This document shows, piece by piece, positions 13,643 to 14,709 of a stretch of 14,709 bases of DNA. The stretch is taken from contig JBAXRP010000098.1 of the NCBI GenBank assembly GCA_037131145.1, positions 1-14,709 of the forward strand. Reading direction: 5' to 3'. A program made the position numbers and the translations under genes. The DNA is from CAIVAT01 sp037131145 (GTDB lineage: Bacteria > Bacteroidota > Bacteroidia > Bacteroidales > FEN-979). The notes below the pieces were generated by a model that saw nothing but the letters and a program-made list of their open reading frames with translations, searched no databases and was not told where the DNA came from. Numbering within the stretch: the stretch's first letter is position 1; each line of letters starts with the position of its first letter.

Positions 13643-14709
13643 ATGAACGAAACATTTTTATCTTATCTGTGGAAGTACCGGCGTCTTAACACTGATCTTG
13701 TCACAGCATCCGGCGAACCGCTGGTTGTTTTACATCCCGGAGAACAAAATAGTGATGGCGGCCCCGATTTCTTCAATGCCAGATTGAAAATTGGAAATAC
13801 CACCTGGGCAGGGAATGTTGAAATTCACTTGCGTTCCTCTGACTGGTACAAACATGGACATCAGGATGATCTTGCTTATCGGAATGCTATTCTTCATGTT
13901 GTTTTTGAGGACGATTACCCGGTACGGTTTCCTGATGGCGTCTTTCTTCAGACTCTCGCTGTAAAAGATCGCTTCCCATTATATATTTTCGACCGCTATC
14001 TCATGCTGCTTAAAAATGAGCAATGGATTCCTTGTTACAATCAATTGAAAACCATTACCGTGAATGGTTTTAGTTTGTGGGCGCCTGGTCTTGCAATTGA
14101 ACGACTGGTCAATAAATCGGATTATATCCGGCAGCTTTGGGAAAGTTGTCTTTACAATTGGGATGAGGCATTTTACCGTCATCTTGCCTGGTGTTTCGGT
14201 TTCAGGGTCAATAATGTTCCGTTCGAATTGCTTGCAAGATCGTTGCCATTAAAGGTCGGCAGACAACATTTTGGCAGCATATTTCAGACTGAAGCATTAT
14301 TGTTCGGGCTGGCAGGAATGCTTACAGGAGGTTTTACTGATGAATATCCAAACAGCCTGCTTAAGGAATATGAGTTTCTTAAATCGAAGTATAAACTGGA
14401 ACCGGTTGCTTCCCCCTCATGGAAATATCTCAGAATGAGGCCATCCAACTTCCCGACAATTCGGATCAGTCAATGGGCGAAATTTTTAAATCTCACCGGC
14501 GGTCGCTTTTTTCATCTCCTTGAACATGGAGATGTACATGAAATAGTAGAACAATCTGAAATTTTCACATCTGAATATTGGGATACCCATTATATGTTTG
14601 ATAAACCGTCGGTATTCAGTCGCAAAGTGTTGGGTAGAGATAGCGTTAAACTTTTGATCATTAATGGTATAGCGCCATTCCTGTTTTTTTATGGCTATGA
14701 GAAAGATCA
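13643..14709 (+). CDS. DUF2851 family protein, 3' end beyond the window
   Basis: An open frame of 355 complete codons that continues past the edge. It matches the DUF2851 family as found in Bacteroidota, whose members are usually a little over 400 residues, so perhaps 60-80 residues are missing. Seen directly: an N-terminal LWKYRRL segment, then GGPDFFNARL, TWAGNVEIHLRSSDWYKHGH, and LAYRNAILHVVFE. The trio D42, E60 and H62 in GPDF...VEIH is spaced like a PD-(D/E)xK-type metal site, but that is my inference; the family has no established function that I know. There is no signal peptide or membrane helix, so it is probably cytoplasmic. The ATG at 13643 starts directly before the conserved region and is divergent from the zapB-like gene. 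Confidence 0.85.
   Translation, partial: MNETFLSYLWKYRRLNTDLVTASGEPLVVLHPGEQNSDGGPDFFNARLKIGNTTWAGNVEIHLRSSDWYKHGHQDDLAYRNAILHVVFEDDYPVRFPDGVFLQTLAVKDRFPLYIFDRYLMLLKNEQWIPCYNQLKTITVNGFSLWAPGLAIERLVNKSDYIRQLWESCLYNWDEAFYRHLAWCFGFRVNNVPFELLARSLPLKVGRQHFGSIFQTEALLFGLAGMLTGGFTDEYPNSLLKEYEFLKSKYKLEPVASPSWKYLRMRPSNFPTIRISQWAKFLNLTGGRFFHLLEHGDVHEIVEQSEIFTSEYWDTHYMFDKPSVFSRKVLGRDSVKLLIINGIAPFLFFYGYEKD

Noticed and set aside
1..14709. CRISPR array, tRNA, rRNA or transposase genes
   Set aside because: No regular repeat-spacer pattern, cloverleaf, rRNA core or transposase motif was seen on either strand by eye.

Overview
The window looks like a chromosomal segment of an anaerobic, fermentative member of the Bacteroidota, probably close to Bacteroidales. 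The grounds are a TonB-dependent receptor with a carboxypeptidase-regulatory-like N-terminus, weak Shine-Dalgarno usage, promoter-like matches to the Bacteroidota -7 element TAnnTTTG, a DUF2851 gene, and the order zapB-like / zapA / 6S RNA / rny, which I recall as a common Bacteroidota arrangement. An [FeFe] hydrogenase implies anaerobic hydrogen metabolism.

Region by region: 1-427 has no secure gene. It holds a possible 15-codon start of a leftward gene and a set of very short overlapping leftward ORFs. 428-3159 is a two-gene metal module: an outer-membrane TonB-dependent receptor followed by a secreted heavy-metal-associated (HMA) protein. 3160-3413 is a leader with a candidate promoter and a bulged hairpin. 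3414-7983 is a four-gene cluster for an electron-bifurcating (group A3, Hnd/HydABC-type) [FeFe] hydrogenase. It runs: a small ferredoxin-like subunit, the NuoF-like flavoprotein, the H-cluster subunit, and the NuoE-like subunit. The last two are separated by a short REP-like palindrome. 8006-8848 is a BadF/BadG or N-acetylglucosamine-kinase-type ATPase that follows closely. 9122-11065 is a strikingly AT-rich LTA-synthase-like membrane sulfatase-fold enzyme, and its stop codon directly abuts that of rny. 11066-13517 is a leftward block: zapB-like, zapA, a probable 6S RNA and RNase Y. 13643 to the end is the 5' part of a rightward DUF2851 gene, divergent from zapB.

Functionally, the hydrogenase is expected to couple NAD(P)H and reduced ferredoxin oxidation to H2 production, or the reverse. 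The receptor and HMA pair most likely handle copper or a similar soft metal at the envelope. The leftward block combines division-ring assembly factors, a global RNA polymerase regulator and an mRNA-decay nuclease.

I found no clear evidence of a wholly new system. The most interesting items are the non-coding elements (the 6S RNA with a competing fold, the hydrogenase leader, the REP-like palindrome), the AT-rich inserted gene, and the unexplained purine-rich strand at the left edge. All searches mentioned are proposals; none has been run.
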